From Roseococcus sp050632405 (lineage in GTDB: Bacteria > Pseudomonadota > Alphaproteobacteria > Acetobacterales > Acetobacteraceae): 64,000 nucleotides of DNA. Numbering within the stretch: the first letter of the stretch is position 1; the number at the start of each line of letters is the position of its first letter. Location: positions 4,278,001 through 4,342,000 of the forward strand of contig NZ_CP192601.1 of assembly GCF_050632405.1 (NCBI RefSeq), in the 5' to 3' direction. The position numbers were made by a program, and so were the translations under genes. Below are positions 7,504-16,385 of the stretch, one piece after another. The notes beneath the pieces are model-generated. The model was not told the origin of the DNA and did no database searches. It was given only the letters and a program-made list of their open reading frames with translations.

Positions 7504-8526
7504 ATGAACGGCCTCAAACCCGTATTGGCCCGCCTCGCCGCGGGGGAACGCCTGGCCGAGAGCGAGGCCGAGGCCGCCTTCGGCATCATCATGGCGGGCG
7601 AGGCGACCCCCGCGCAGATCGCGGGCATGCTCATGGCCATGCGCGTGCGCGGCGAGACGGTGGCCGAGATGACCGGCGCTGTGCGCGCCATGCGCGCCCG
7701 GATGATCCCGGTGGAGGTGCCCGACGACGCCATGGATGTGGTCGGCACCGGGGGCGATTCCTCCGGCAGCCTGAACATCTCGACCACGGCCGCCATGGTG
7801 GTGGCGGGCGCGGGCGTGCCGGTGGCGAAGCATGGCAACCGCGCGCTCTCCTCGAAATCGGGCGCGGCCGATGCGTTGGGCGCGCTGGGCGTGAACCTGG
7901 ATGTGCCGCTGGAGCGCCTGCCGGAGGTGATCCGCGACGCCGGCATGGTCTTCCTGCTGGCGCCGCGCCATCACGCCGCGCTGCGCCATGCGGGCGGCGC
8001 CCGCGTCGAGCTCGGCACGCGCACCATCTTCAACCTGCTGGGGCCGCTGGCGAATCCGGGGCGGGTGAAGCGGCAGATGACCGGCGCCTTCTCGGCCGAG
8101 TGGCTGCAGCCGATGGCCGATGCGCTGGGCCGCCTGGGCACCGAGGTGGCCTGGGTGGTGCATGGCCAGGGCATGGATGAGCTGGCGATTTCCGGCCCCT
8201 CGGAGGTGGTGGAGCTCTCGGGCGGCAAGACGCGCCGCTTCACCGTTACCCCCGAGGATGCCGGCCTGCCCGACTGGCCGATCGAGGCGATCAAGGGCGG
8301 CGAGCCGGCGGAGAACGCGGCCGCGCTGGTGGCATTGCTGGAGGGCCAGCGCGGCGCCTACCGGGACATGGTGCTGCTCAATGCCGCCGCCGCGCTGGTG
8401 GTGGCCGGCCGCGCGCATGATCTGCGCTCCGGCGCCGCGCTCGCCGCCGAGAGCATTGACAGCGGGCGCGCTCTGGATGTTCTCCTCCGTCTCCGCCGTG
8501 CGACCTCCGAGGCTCTTCCCGAATGA
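7504..8526 (+). CDS. trpD: Anthranilate phosphoribosyltransferase
   Basis: A 340-residue enzyme joining anthranilate to PRPP in the second committed step of tryptophan synthesis. The PRPP-binding motif GTGGDSSGSLNISTTAA is at about residues 80-96. The anthranilate-site segment KHGNRALSSKSGAADALGAL and the HAGGARVELGTRTIFNLLGPL region follow. Length is normal. The ATG 7504 is chosen because alignable sequence begins there (MNGLKPVLARLAAGERL). Its stop overlaps trpC by four bases (ATGA). The usual upstream partners trpE and trpG are not adjacent; a TPR gene on the other strand takes that place. Confidence 0.97.
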   Translation: MNGLKPVLARLAAGERLAESEAEAAFGIIMAGEATPAQIAGMLMAMRVRGETVAEMTGAVRAMRARMIPVEVPDDAMDVVGTGGDSSGSLNISTTAAMVVAGAGVPVAKHGNRALSSKSGAADALGALGVNLDVPLERLPEVIRDAGMVFLLAPRHHAALRHAGGARVELGTRTIFNLLGPLANPGRVKRQMTGAFSAEWLQPMADALGRLGTEVAWVVHGQGMDELAISGPSEVVELSGGKTRRFTVTPEDAGLPDWPIEAIKGGEPAENAAALVALLEGQRGAYRDMVLLNAAAALVVAGRAHDLRSGAALAAESIDSGRALDVLLRLRRATSEALPE

Positions 8527-9344
8527 CTGTTGATGTGATCCCCGATGCGGGGCTCTCCGATACCCTGGCGCGCATCCTGCGCGACAAGGCGGAGGAGGTC
8601 GCGGCCAGCATGGCCACGACCTCGCTCGCCGAGATGGAGAAGCGCGCGCTCGACCAGCCGCGCCCGCGCGACTTCACCGGCGCGCTCTGCGCCCGCATCG
8701 GCGAGGGCCGCACCGGCCTGATCGCCGAGATCAAGCGCGCCTCCCCCTCCGGCGGCCTGATCCGCGACCCCTTCGAGCCCGCGGCGCTCGCCCAGGCCTA
8801 TGAGAGCGCGGGTGCCGCCTGCCTGTCCGTGCTGACGGATGCCAAGTGGTTCCAGGGCCGCCCGGAGGACCTGATCGCGGCGCGCGCCGCCTGCCAGCTG
8901 CCCGTGCTGCGCAAGGATTTCATGATCCATCCCTTCCAGGTCTTCGAGGCCCGGGCCATGGGCGCGGATGCGATCCTCCTCATCATGGCGGCGCTGAGCG
9001 ACGACCAGGCGCATGAGCTGGAGGACATCGCCCGCAGCCTCGACATGGCGGTGCTGGCGGAAGTCCATGACGCGCGCGAGATGGAGCGCGCGCTCGGCCT
9101 GCAGACGCGCCTGATCGGCGTGAACAACCGCAACCTGAAGACCCTGGTGACCGACCTCGCGACCAGCGAGGCGCTCATCCCCATGGTCCCGGCCGACCGC
9201 ATCCCGGTCGCCGAGAGCGGCCTGCGTACGCCGGCCGATCTCCGCCGCATGGCCGCCGCCGGCGCCTATTGCGTGCTGGTGGGTGAGCACCTGATGCGCC
9301 AGCCGGACGTGGCGGAAGCGACGCGCGCCTTGCTCGGGCCGTGA
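8523..9344 (+). CDS. trpC: Indole-3-glycerol phosphate synthase
   Basis: A 273-residue (beta/alpha)8-barrel enzyme that closes the indole ring from CdRP. Catalytic and phosphate-binding segments are visible: IAEIKRASPSGG (catalytic Lys), VLRKDFMIHPFQ, LAEVHD, GVNNRNLKT and IPVAESGLRTPAD. It is a stand-alone TrpC, not fused to TrpF. It is translationally coupled to trpD. It is followed by 139 bp without a gene before moaC. That gap has a short GC hairpin near 9374-9396 (CCGGCCGC and GGCGGCCGG) and nothing else I recognise, so moaC may have its own promoter or ribosome loading site. Confidence 0.97.
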   Translation: MTVDVIPDAGLSDTLARILRDKAEEVAASMATTSLAEMEKRALDQPRPRDFTGALCARIGEGRTGLIAEIKRASPSGGLIRDPFEPAALAQAYESAGAACLSVLTDAKWFQGRPEDLIAARAACQLPVLRKDFMIHPFQVFEARAMGADAILLIMAALSDDQAHELEDIARSLDMAVLAEVHDAREMERALGLQTRLIGVNNRNLKTLVTDLATSEALIPMVPADRIPVAESGLRTPADLRRMAAAGAYCVLVGEHLMRQPDVAEATRALLGP

Positions 9345-9483
9345 CCCGCAACACGCACGCTCGCCCGGAGAATCCGGCCGCGACGGCGGCCGGCGCCGCC
9401 CGACCGACCTTTCAACCTGGCGCAAGCGCCGCGCGGCGAAGGCAAGGCGGCAGGGCCGCCGCCCGCCGTTTGAGGGCATAAAA

Positions 9484-9960
9484 ATGTCTTCGTTAACCCA
9501 TTTCGACGAAGCCGGCCGCGCCGCCATGGTGGATGTGGCCGGAAAGCCGGAGACGGAGCGCCTCGCCATCGCGCGCGGCCGCATCGTCATGGCGCCCGAG
9601 ACGCTGGCGCTGATCGCCGAGGGCAAGGCGGGCAAGGGTGACGTGCTGGGCGTCGCGCGGCTGGCCGGCATCATGGCGGCGAAGAAGACCAGCGACCTGA
9701 TCCCGCTGTGCCACCCGCTCATGCTCACCAAGGTCCGCGTGGACCTGACCATCGCCGGGCCGGACACGGTCGAGATCGAGGCGCAGGTCAGCGTCACCGG
9801 CCGCACCGGCGTGGAGATGGAGGCGCTGACCGCCGTCAGCGTCGCCGCACTCACCGTCTATGACATGGTGAAGGCGGTGGATCGCGGCATGCGGATCGAG
9901 GGCATCCACCTGGCGCTGAAGGAGGGCGGCAAGTCGGGCCGCTTCGAAGCAGCGCCGTGA
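9484..9960 (+). CDS. moaC: Cyclic pyranopterin monophosphate synthase
   Basis: A 158-residue hexameric enzyme that converts 3',8-cyclo-GTP to cyclic pyranopterin monophosphate, completing the first phase of molybdenum-cofactor synthesis. The active-site block MAAKKTSDLIPLCHPLMLTKV holds the conserved Lys/His residues. The SVTGRTGVEMEALTAVSVAALTVYDMVKAV block is the family signature, and the end GIHLALKEGGKSG is typical. Its stop overlaps the GTG start of moeA (GTGA), so the two are coupled. Confidence 0.97.
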   Translation: MSSLTHFDEAGRAAMVDVAGKPETERLAIARGRIVMAPETLALIAEGKAGKGDVLGVARLAGIMAAKKTSDLIPLCHPLMLTKVRVDLTIAGPDTVEIEAQVSVTGRTGVEMEALTAVSVAALTVYDMVKAVDRGMRIEGIHLALKEGGKSGRFEAAP

Positions 9961-11159
9961 TCCCGCTCGAGGAAGCCCGCCAGCGCATCCTCTCGGCCAT
10001 CCGGCCCACGGGGCCGGAGACGGTGCCGCTCGCCGCCGGCTGGAACCGCGTGCTGGCGCGGCCCGTAGTGGCGCGCCTCACACAGCCGCCCGCCGATGTC
10101 TCGGCCATGGACGGCTATGCGGTGCGCGCGGCCGATGCGGTGACGGGCGCCACGCTCACCGTGACCGGCGCCGCGCCCGCGGGCCACCCCTTCGCGGGCG
10201 AGGTGGGGCCCGGCGAGGCGGTCCGCATCTTCACCGGCGGCTTCGTGCCGGCCGGCGCCGACGCCATCCTGATCCAGGAGGACGCCAAGGCCGAAGGGCC
10301 GCGCCTGACCGTGACCGAGGGGGTCGCCGCCGGCCGCTGGATCCGCCGCCGTGGCCTCGACTTCGCCGAGGGCGGCGAATTGCTGCCCGCCGGCCGCCGG
10401 CTGACGGCGCGCGACATCGGCCTCGCCGCCGCGGCCAACCATCCCTGGCTCACCGTGCATCGCCGTCCGCGCATCGCCATCCTCGCGACCGGCGATGAGA
10501 TCGCGCTCCCGGGCGAGCCCTTGCCGGCGGGCGGCATCGTCAGTTCCAACGCGCATGCCCTGGCCGCCGTGATCGCCTCGGCCGGGGGCGAGGGCTGCAT
10601 CCTGCCGATCGCGCCGGATGACGCGGGCAGCATCGCCGCACTTGCGGGCTCCGGCGGCTATGACCTGCTGGTGACGACGGGCGGCGCCAGCGTGGGCGAG
10701 CATGACCTGGTGCAGAAGGCGCTCGGCCAGGACGGCTTCGCGCTCGACTTCTGGAAGATCGCCATGCGGCCGGGCAAGCCGCTGATCTGGGGGCGGCTGG
10801 GTGCGATGCCGGTGCTGGGCCTGCCGGGCAATCCGGTCTCGGCGCTGGTCTGCGCCGTGGTCTTCCTGCTGCCCGGGCTGGCCCGCATGCAGGGCCTGCC
10901 CGATGCCGGGCCGCGGACCATCCAGGCCCTCGCGGGGCTGGACCTGGCGGAGAATGACAAGCGCGCCGACCACCTGCGCGCAAGCCTCACCCCCGGCCCG
11001 GAAGGCATGATGGTGGCGACCCCCGCCAGCCGGCAGGACAGCTCCATGCTGGCCGTGCTCGCCTCGGCCGACGGCCTGATCCTGCGCGCACCCTTCGCGC
11101 CGCCGCTGCCCAAGGGCGGCGTGGTGGACGTGATCCCGCTGGCGGCGCTGGGCGTCTAG
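9957..11159 (+). CDS. moeA: Molybdopterin molybdenumtransferase
   Basis: A 400-residue enzyme that inserts molybdate into adenylated molybdopterin made by MoaB/MogA. The domain order fits MoeA: domain I/II with VSAMDGYAVRAADAV, and a central MogA-like domain with ILATGDEIALPGEPL, SSNAHALAAVI, TTGGASVGEHDLV and MRPGKPLIWG. GLPGNPVSALVCAVVFLLP and a small C-terminal beta domain follow. The start is a GTG overlapping the moaC stop; no closer ATG fits the conserved N-terminus (MIPLEEARQRIL). It is the last gene of the trp/moa operon and faces the metallopeptidase gene. Confidence 0.96.
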   Translation: MIPLEEARQRILSAIRPTGPETVPLAAGWNRVLARPVVARLTQPPADVSAMDGYAVRAADAVTGATLTVTGAAPAGHPFAGEVGPGEAVRIFTGGFVPAGADAILIQEDAKAEGPRLTVTEGVAAGRWIRRRGLDFAEGGELLPAGRRLTARDIGLAAAANHPWLTVHRRPRIAILATGDEIALPGEPLPAGGIVSSNAHALAAVIASAGGEGCILPIAPDDAGSIAALAGSGGYDLLVTTGGASVGEHDLVQKALGQDGFALDFWKIAMRPGKPLIWGRLGAMPVLGLPGNPVSALVCAVVFLLPGLARMQGLPDAGPRTIQALAGLDLAENDKRADHLRASLTPGPEGMMVATPASRQDSSMLAVLASADGLILRAPFAPPLPKGGVVDVIPLAALGV

Positions 11160-11213
11160 ACCGCGCTGTGTTCACATGCGTTCACGCCGCGCGTTCCAGC
11201 CGTTGCTGAGTGG

Positions 11214-11252
11214 ATGATTCAGCGTTTCGGCGATTACGCCTCAACGCATCAT
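11214..11252 (-). repeat. Structured intergenic element, copy 2 (convergent junction moeA / metallopeptidase)
   Basis: Read on the minus strand, the outer arms ATGAT and ATCAT enclose inner arms GCGTT/AACGC and an apical GGCG/CGCC pair. A TGA bulge lies on the 3' side between inner and outer stems. It differs from the copy at 24988 mainly by base-pair exchanges in the inner stem. It lies between two genes that end toward each other. Confidence 0.65.
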
Positions 11253-11266
11253 ACCCCAGGCGCGGC

Positions 11267-13312
11267 TCAGAGCGGGTAGTTCGAAAAGGCGCTGTAGAGG
11301 CCGAGATGGCCGAAGCCGTGCAGGTCCGCATTGCCGTCGCCATTGGTGTCGGCCACGTGGCGCGGAAAGATGTCGTCACTGCGCCAGCCGCCCGCCGCCG
11401 GCGCGGAGCCGAGCGCGGCCAGGCGCAACTCCGCCGCCTCGAAGCCGCCGCCGCCGCTGGCCAGCGCCACGAAGGCGCCGGCCCCGCCGAAGCCCACGAT
11501 GTCGGCCCGGCCATCCCCATTCACATCGCCCAGCCGGCGCGGCGTCGCGTCATCCTGCGTCCAGCCGCCGGCCGAGGGGTTGGAGCCGAAGGCGCCGAGG
11601 CGCAGCGCCGCCGCGCCGAAACTCCCGCCGCCCAGCGCGAGCGAGACATAGGCGCCGGCCCCGCCGAAGCCGACGATATCGGCCATGCCATCGCCATTCA
11701 CATCGGCGAGGCGGCGCGGCGCCGCATGGTCGCTGAGCCAGCCGCCATTGAGACCGAAGCCCCCGACCGCCAGCCGCGCCGCGCCGAAGGCGCCGCCGCC
11801 GGTCGCCAGCGAGACATAGACGCCCGCACTGCCGAAACCGAGGATGTCGGCCATGCCGTCGCCATTCACGTCCGCCAGGTGGCGCGGCGTGAGGTTGTCA
11901 TTGGCCCAGCCGCCATTCACGCCGAAGCCCGTGACGGCGAGGCGCGCGGCGCCAAAGCCCCCCGCGCCATCCGCCAGCGAGACGACGACGCCGCCATGGG
12001 CGAAGCCCACGATATCGGCCCGCCCGTCGCCGTCCACATCGGCCAGTTGCCGCGGGGTCAGCGAATTATTCAGCCAGCCGCCATTCACCCCGAAGCCCTC
12101 CACCGCCAGCCGCGCCGGCCCGAAGGTGCCCCCGCCGGTGGCGAGCGAGACGACGACGCCGCCATGGGCGAAGCCCAAGATGTCGGCCATGCCGTCGCCA
12201 TTCACATCGGCCAGGCGGCGCGGCGTCAGCTCGTTGCTGGCCCAGCTCCCCTGCGTGCCGAAGCCGGCCAGCCAGAGATTGGCGGATGTGAAGGGCGGGT
12301 CATTGTCCGCGATGATGCCGATGCCGACCGCATCGCCCAGGGTGGCGCCGCCGGTCACATTGAACAGTTCGATGGTGAGCCATTCGGTGCGCTCGTGGCT
12401 GGTGTCGTTGAACACCGGCACTTCGATGCGCCGGGACGCCTCGCCGATCCCGAAGAAGAGCGTCCCCGCCACGGCGCCGTAGTCCAGCCCGGCCAAGGCA
12501 TTCCCGTCGTGGCTGCGGTAATCCACCGAGACCGCGAGCGCCGTCGAGACCCGGCTCACCGTGAAGCCCAGGATGGTGACGCCGAAATCGCCCTCGGTGA
12601 GGGTCACGTCATTGATGCGCAGCGATACGTCGGCGTAGCCGTAGATGTGGCGCGCGCCGGCGATGTCGTCCCATTGCGGGGTCGAGATGGCCGGGTTGTA
12701 GGCGGCGTTCATCAACTGGTTGGGGGTGGTCGTGTGGTTCAGCCCGATCGCGTGGCCGATCTCATGCGTCGCGACCGCGAGGAAGCTGTTCGGATTCCAG
12801 AAGTCCCGCTCGGAGCTGTCGAACACGATGTCGCCGCCCAGCGCGCTGAAACCGGGGGAATAGGCCTGGGCCAGCGTGTCGGAATCCCCGTCGATATAGC
12901 CAGCGGCGATGCGGATGGTTCCGACCGTGCCGCGCCCGACGGCGCCGCCGCCGTCGAAGACCTGCACGAAGTTGATGTTGGCGACCGCCGACCAGACGTT
13001 GAAGGCGCGGCTCAGCGTTGTGGCGTAGTCGAAGCCGAGGAAGCTGCCGAGCGCCACGCTCGCCCCGTAGTAGAAGCCGAAGGCGGTGGTGGAGACCCCG
13101 GCGCCCACGAGGCTCCAGGTGACGGTGCCGCCCGGCGTGCCGGCAGCCTGGGAAGCGCCCCATTTCGTGCCGAAGGTGCTGAAGGGGGAGGGACCGGCCG
13201 TCTCCTGCGCCACCTCGCGCGCGTGATCAGCGGGCACCTGCCAGGCGAATTCGTAGAAGCCTTCGAAATCCTCGGCTTCCTGCACTGCAACGTCGCTCAG
13301 GCCGTGGATCAC
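11267..13312 (-). CDS. Matrixin-like zinc metallopeptidase with Calx-beta domain and six FG-GAP/VCBS repeats
   Basis: A 681-residue probable extracellular protease. The zinc site is HEIGHAIGLNH (HExxHxxGxxH, near residue 167), with a Met-turn-like NQLMNAAYNP and a downstream YGYAD as in M10 peptidases. A Calx-beta-like domain follows (about 215-325, NDVTLTEGDFGVTILGFTV). Six repeats of about 48-52 residues follow, each with a calcium-binding D-x-N/D-G-D-G-x-A-D core such as DVNGDGMADILGF; together these should fold as a beta-propeller-like unit. There is no Sec signal and no GGxGxD nonapeptide block, so the export route is unclear. It is a single gene with about 170 bp of upstream non-coding sequence. 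Confidence 0.85.
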   Translation of the reverse strand: MIHGLSDVAVQEAEDFEGFYEFAWQVPADHAREVAQETAGPSPFSTFGTKWGASQAAGTPGGTVTWSLVGAGVSTTAFGFYYGASVALGSFLGFDYATTLSRAFNVWSAVANINFVQVFDGGGAVGRGTVGTIRIAAGYIDGDSDTLAQAYSPGFSALGGDIVFDSSERDFWNPNSFLAVATHEIGHAIGLNHTTTPNQLMNAAYNPAISTPQWDDIAGARHIYGYADVSLRINDVTLTEGDFGVTILGFTVSRVSTALAVSVDYRSHDGNALAGLDYGAVAGTLFFGIGEASRRIEVPVFNDTSHERTEWLTIELFNVTGGATLGDAVGIGIIADNDPPFTSANLWLAGFGTQGSWASNELTPRRLADVNGDGMADILGFAHGGVVVSLATGGGTFGPARLAVEGFGVNGGWLNNSLTPRQLADVDGDGRADIVGFAHGGVVVSLADGAGGFGAARLAVTGFGVNGGWANDNLTPRHLADVNGDGMADILGFGSAGVYVSLATGGGAFGAARLAVGGFGLNGGWLSDHAAPRRLADVNGDGMADIVGFGGAGAYVSLALGGGSFGAAALRLGAFGSNPSAGGWTQDDATPRRLGDVNGDGRADIVGFGGAGAFVALASGGGGFEAAELRLAALGSAPAAGGWRSDDIFPRHVADTNGDGNADLHGFGHLGLYSAFSNYPL

Positions 13313-13483
13313 GGCGGGGCACCTCCCTGAGGCCGCGCCCGGGAACCGCGTCGGTCATGTCGCGGCGCGGCCCTGGGCGGCGGCAGGAAGGTTCGGATGC
13401 GACTGCCGGTCGCCGCAAGTGAATTCAGGTCCGAGTCATGTTGGAAAAACTCAAATCAATCGGGACATCCCCGTCGTCCTGGT

Positions 13484-15220
13484 TCACTCCGGCAGCGGCG
13501 GTTGCTCGGCGGGGGGGCGCCAGGGGGCGAGGCGCCGCGGCGCGGCCGTGAGGATGCGGGTCGGCGGATCGAGGGAGAGAAGCGGGCTGTAATAGGGGTC
13601 GTTCACCAGCTGCTCCCCCCAGCGGGCGCGCATGGTGGCGCGCTCGGTCAGCCAGCGCGCCTTGTGCGTGGGCGACATGTCGTCGCCGCGCGTGGCGCTC
13701 TCCTTGTGCAGCAGCTCCGCCTGGGGCGTGACGAGGTTCTGCAGGCCCGAGGCGCGCAGCTTCAGGCAGAGATCCACGTCGTTATACGCGACGCGCAACC
13801 CCTCCTCGTCGAAGCCGCCCACCGCCAGGAAGGCCTCGCGCCGGACGGCGAGGCAGGCGGCGGTCACCGCCGAGACGCGCCGCGTCAGGCGCAGCAGGTC
13901 ATAGGGGCCGTGGCTCTTCTCCGGCGTGTGCAGCATGTCGTGCCCCGCGATGCCGGCGAGGCCCAGCACCGTTCCCGAATGCTGCACGCGCAGGCTCGGG
14001 AAGAGGAGGCGCGCGCCGACGGCGCCGATCTCCGGCCGCACCGCATGGCTCACCATCTCGCGCAGCCAGCCGTCGTGGCGCACCTCGGTGTCGTTGTTGA
14101 GGAGGAGCAGGATCTCGCCCTTCGCCGCGCGCGCGGCGCGGTTGTTGATCACCGAGTAGTTGAAGGGCCCCGGGCAGGGCAGCACGGAAAAGCGCGGATC
14201 GCGCGACCATTCCTCGAAGCGGCGCAGCAGCGCCGGGTCGTCGCTGTCATTGTCGCAGACGATGATGTCGAAGGCCGGGTAGTCGGTGCGCTTCAGGAGG
14301 CCGTCGAGGCAGGCCTCCATCAGCGGCAGCCCGTTCCGCGTCGGGATGATGATGGTGACCTGCGGCGCGGGGTCTGGCAGAGGCCAGGTGGCGCGCGGCA
14401 CGGGGCGGCCGCCGCCCGGCGGCTCCAGCGTGACGCGTTCGCCCGCCTCGGCGAGGATCAACGACACCCCGGGCAGGTCCAGCCCCTCGCGCCAGGCGGG
14501 CATGCGCCCCGCGGCGCGGTGCAGCAGGATGGCGGGGATGTGCCGGATCGCCGCCGGCCCGGCCTCGGCCAGCGCGGCGCGCGTTGCCGCCACCATCAGC
14601 GCATGGCCGCGCAGGTCGAGCAGCCCATGCCGCGCGAGCAGCCCCGTGTCATAGGCGACGGCCCGCCCCAGGGCGGGCTGCTGCAGCAGCAGGTCGGGGT
14701 CGAAGGCGGTCTTCAGCCAGGGCGCGCGGCGCCGGCCGCCGATCACCTGCGTGTCCTCATCGCCGAAGATGATCAGGGGCGCGGGCGCGGCCTCGGCGGC
14801 GATGGCGAACTCCGCCAGGGCGTGGCGCGGCAGCAGGTCCCCCGGCTCGAGATGCAGGACGAAGCGGCTGCGCAGCGCCTGGGCCGGCGTCAGCGCGCCG
14901 CCCTCCAGGACCTCGACCGGCACGCCGAGCTGGGCCGCGATGCTGGCGCGCGTTTCGGCCTCGGCGCGGGGCAGCGTCACCAGGAAGGACGCGGGGGCGG
15001 GGCCGAGCAGTGCCAGGATGGCGGCGTCATCGGCGGGCGTGCTGGCCTGCCAGCGCCTGAACCAGGTGGTGTATTCGGCCGCCTCCAGCCAGCGCACGAA
15101 CTGACCGACCTGCGGCATGATGGGCTTGAGCGCCTTGAGCAGGGCCTTGCGGACCGCCGGCAGCCGGCGGACGGCACGGCGCAGCGGGTGAATGCGGGGT
15201 TCCTGATCAGGCGAGGCCAT
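13484..15220 (-). CDS. Glycosyltransferase family 2 protein, large
   Basis: A 578-residue cytosolic-face enzyme. The GT-A domain occupies about 290-530: VTIIIPTRNGLPLMEACLDGL (nucleotide-sugar binding), IIVCDNDSDD, then the metal-binding ILLLLNNDTEV (DxD equivalent) and GFDEEGLRVAYNDVDLCLK (ED-type catalytic region). The first 280 residues form a second, degenerate GT-A-like region (LIIFGDEDTQV). This layout is common in O-antigen and rhamnan polymerising or decorating transferases. It lies downstream of the rhamnose genes, 96 bp after the RgpF-like gene. The sugar donor cannot be read from sequence; dTDP-L-rhamnose is the contextual guess. Confidence 0.88.
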   Translation of the reverse strand: MASPDQEPRIHPLRRAVRRLPAVRKALLKALKPIMPQVGQFVRWLEAAEYTTWFRRWQASTPADDAAILALLGPAPASFLVTLPRAEAETRASIAAQLGVPVEVLEGGALTPAQALRSRFVLHLEPGDLLPRHALAEFAIAAEAAPAPLIIFGDEDTQVIGGRRRAPWLKTAFDPDLLLQQPALGRAVAYDTGLLARHGLLDLRGHALMVAATRAALAEAGPAAIRHIPAILLHRAAGRMPAWREGLDLPGVSLILAEAGERVTLEPPGGGRPVPRATWPLPDPAPQVTIIIPTRNGLPLMEACLDGLLKRTDYPAFDIIVCDNDSDDPALLRRFEEWSRDPRFSVLPCPGPFNYSVINNRAARAAKGEILLLLNNDTEVRHDGWLREMVSHAVRPEIGAVGARLLFPSLRVQHSGTVLGLAGIAGHDMLHTPEKSHGPYDLLRLTRRVSAVTAACLAVRREAFLAVGGFDEEGLRVAYNDVDLCLKLRASGLQNLVTPQAELLHKESATRGDDMSPTHKARWLTERATMRARWGEQLVNDPYYSPLLSLDPPTRILTAAPRRLAPWRPPAEQPPLPE

Positions 15221-15316
15221 GGAGGGCTGCGACTTTCGGCAAAAGGTGGGGCCTGCAGGGCGCGGAACCTCTGCCGTTCCGCATGGGCCCTGTCAATCGA
15301 GCCGCGAGCGTCGCGA

Positions 15317-16351
15317 TCAGGGGCCCATCATGGCGAGGTGCTCGCGGATCAGCGCGGCTTCCTCGGCCGGCATCAGCGCGGGCCATTCCTCCACCCCGGG
15401 CAGGCGGCCCGGATTGCGCCGGATGAGTTCGGTCTTGAGGTAGGGGAAACCCATGCGCGCCACCAGCACGCGCCAGAGGTGATGGCAGGGGTTGAGCGGA
15501 TAGCGGGCGAAAGCCTCGGCGTTCTCGAAGCGTGGGCCGAGGCTCGCGCGCGTCGCGTCATCCACCAGGGCGGTCAGGCGCGCATAGCCGAAGAGGGCGG
15601 CGCAGCGCAGCCCAGCCGCGCGCGCGCGGCGCGAGAGGCCGATCTCGCCCTGCTGCACCACGCGCCATTTGCTCCGGCTGTCCCGGAAGGCGGCGAGATG
15701 GGCGGCGAGCAGGGTGACGGCGGCCTCGCCGCGCGCGAGCAGGGCATAGGATTGCAGGTGCGGCCCGCCGCCCTCGCTCTCGGTCATGCCGAACAGGCCA
15801 TGGCCCCCCGCCCGCCAGGCCTCCACCAAAGGCGCCAGCGGCAGGAAAGGGCCGAGCACGCTGTCATTGGCCAGCAGCAGCTCCTCGGGCGTGCCGAACT
15901 CGGCGAGCGCGACCGCGGCCGCATCGCGCCAGCCGCCGAAGTCGCGCCCGACATTCTCGCGATGGATGCGCCGCCAGCATCGCGCACCGACCGCGGCCCA
16001 GTCGGCTTCCGGCGGCCGGTTCGGCGCGTTGGTCACGAAGACGAGGTCGAAGCCCGCCTCCCGCCAGAGCGCCAATTGCCGCAAGACCATCGGCGAGACC
16101 CGCCCATCGGGCGACCAATGCAGGTAGAGCGCCAGCGAGCGCCCCTGGCGCGGCGCCTCCCCGGCCGAGACCTCGCGCAGGCCGGCCTTGAGGGGGGCGA
16201 TGCGGTCCAGCACGGCGGCCTGGGCGATCTCGAAGGCCACTTCGGCCGCGCGGCGCAGGAAGGTGAGCGGCGCGCGGGCGGCGAGGCCGTGCAGGATGCG
16301 CGGCGCGCCACCCTCCGGGTGCGCAAGCTCGCTGAGCGTGTAGGGGGGCAT
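15317..16351 (-). CDS. Rhamnan synthesis protein F (RgpF)-like protein
   Basis: A 344-residue protein resembling the RgpF family found in rhamnose-containing polysaccharide loci. Its core reads LYLHWSPDGRVSPMVLRQLALW, DLVFVTNAP, HRENVGRDFGGWRDA and LLLANDSVLGPF. The RENxGxDxGxW segment and the AND-x-V motif are diagnostic. Its C-terminal NPCHHLWRVLVARMGFPYLKTELIR is also typical. RgpF-like proteins act in side-chain addition or assembly of rhamnose polymers on the cytosolic side. It lies 34 bp after rfbD, completing the dTDP-rhamnose supply-and-use unit. Confidence 0.85.
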   Translation of the reverse strand: MPPYTLSELAHPEGGAPRILHGLAARAPLTFLRRAAEVAFEIAQAAVLDRIAPLKAGLREVSAGEAPRQGRSLALYLHWSPDGRVSPMVLRQLALWREAGFDLVFVTNAPNRPPEADWAAVGARCWRRIHRENVGRDFGGWRDAAAVALAEFGTPEELLLANDSVLGPFLPLAPLVEAWRAGGHGLFGMTESEGGGPHLQSYALLARGEAAVTLLAAHLAAFRDSRSKWRVVQQGEIGLSRRARAAGLRCAALFGYARLTALVDDATRASLGPRFENAEAFARYPLNPCHHLWRVLVARMGFPYLKTELIRRNPGRLPGVEEWPALMPAEEAALIREHLAMMGP

Positions 16352-16385
16352 CAGCCGCCCCCCTGTTCGGGATGTGCGGGCGGCA

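Noticed and set aside
9345..9483. Molybdenum-cofactor riboswitch before moaC
   Set aside because: The gap holds only a simple GC hairpin; the multi-stem conserved core expected for that riboswitch class is not recognisable by eye.
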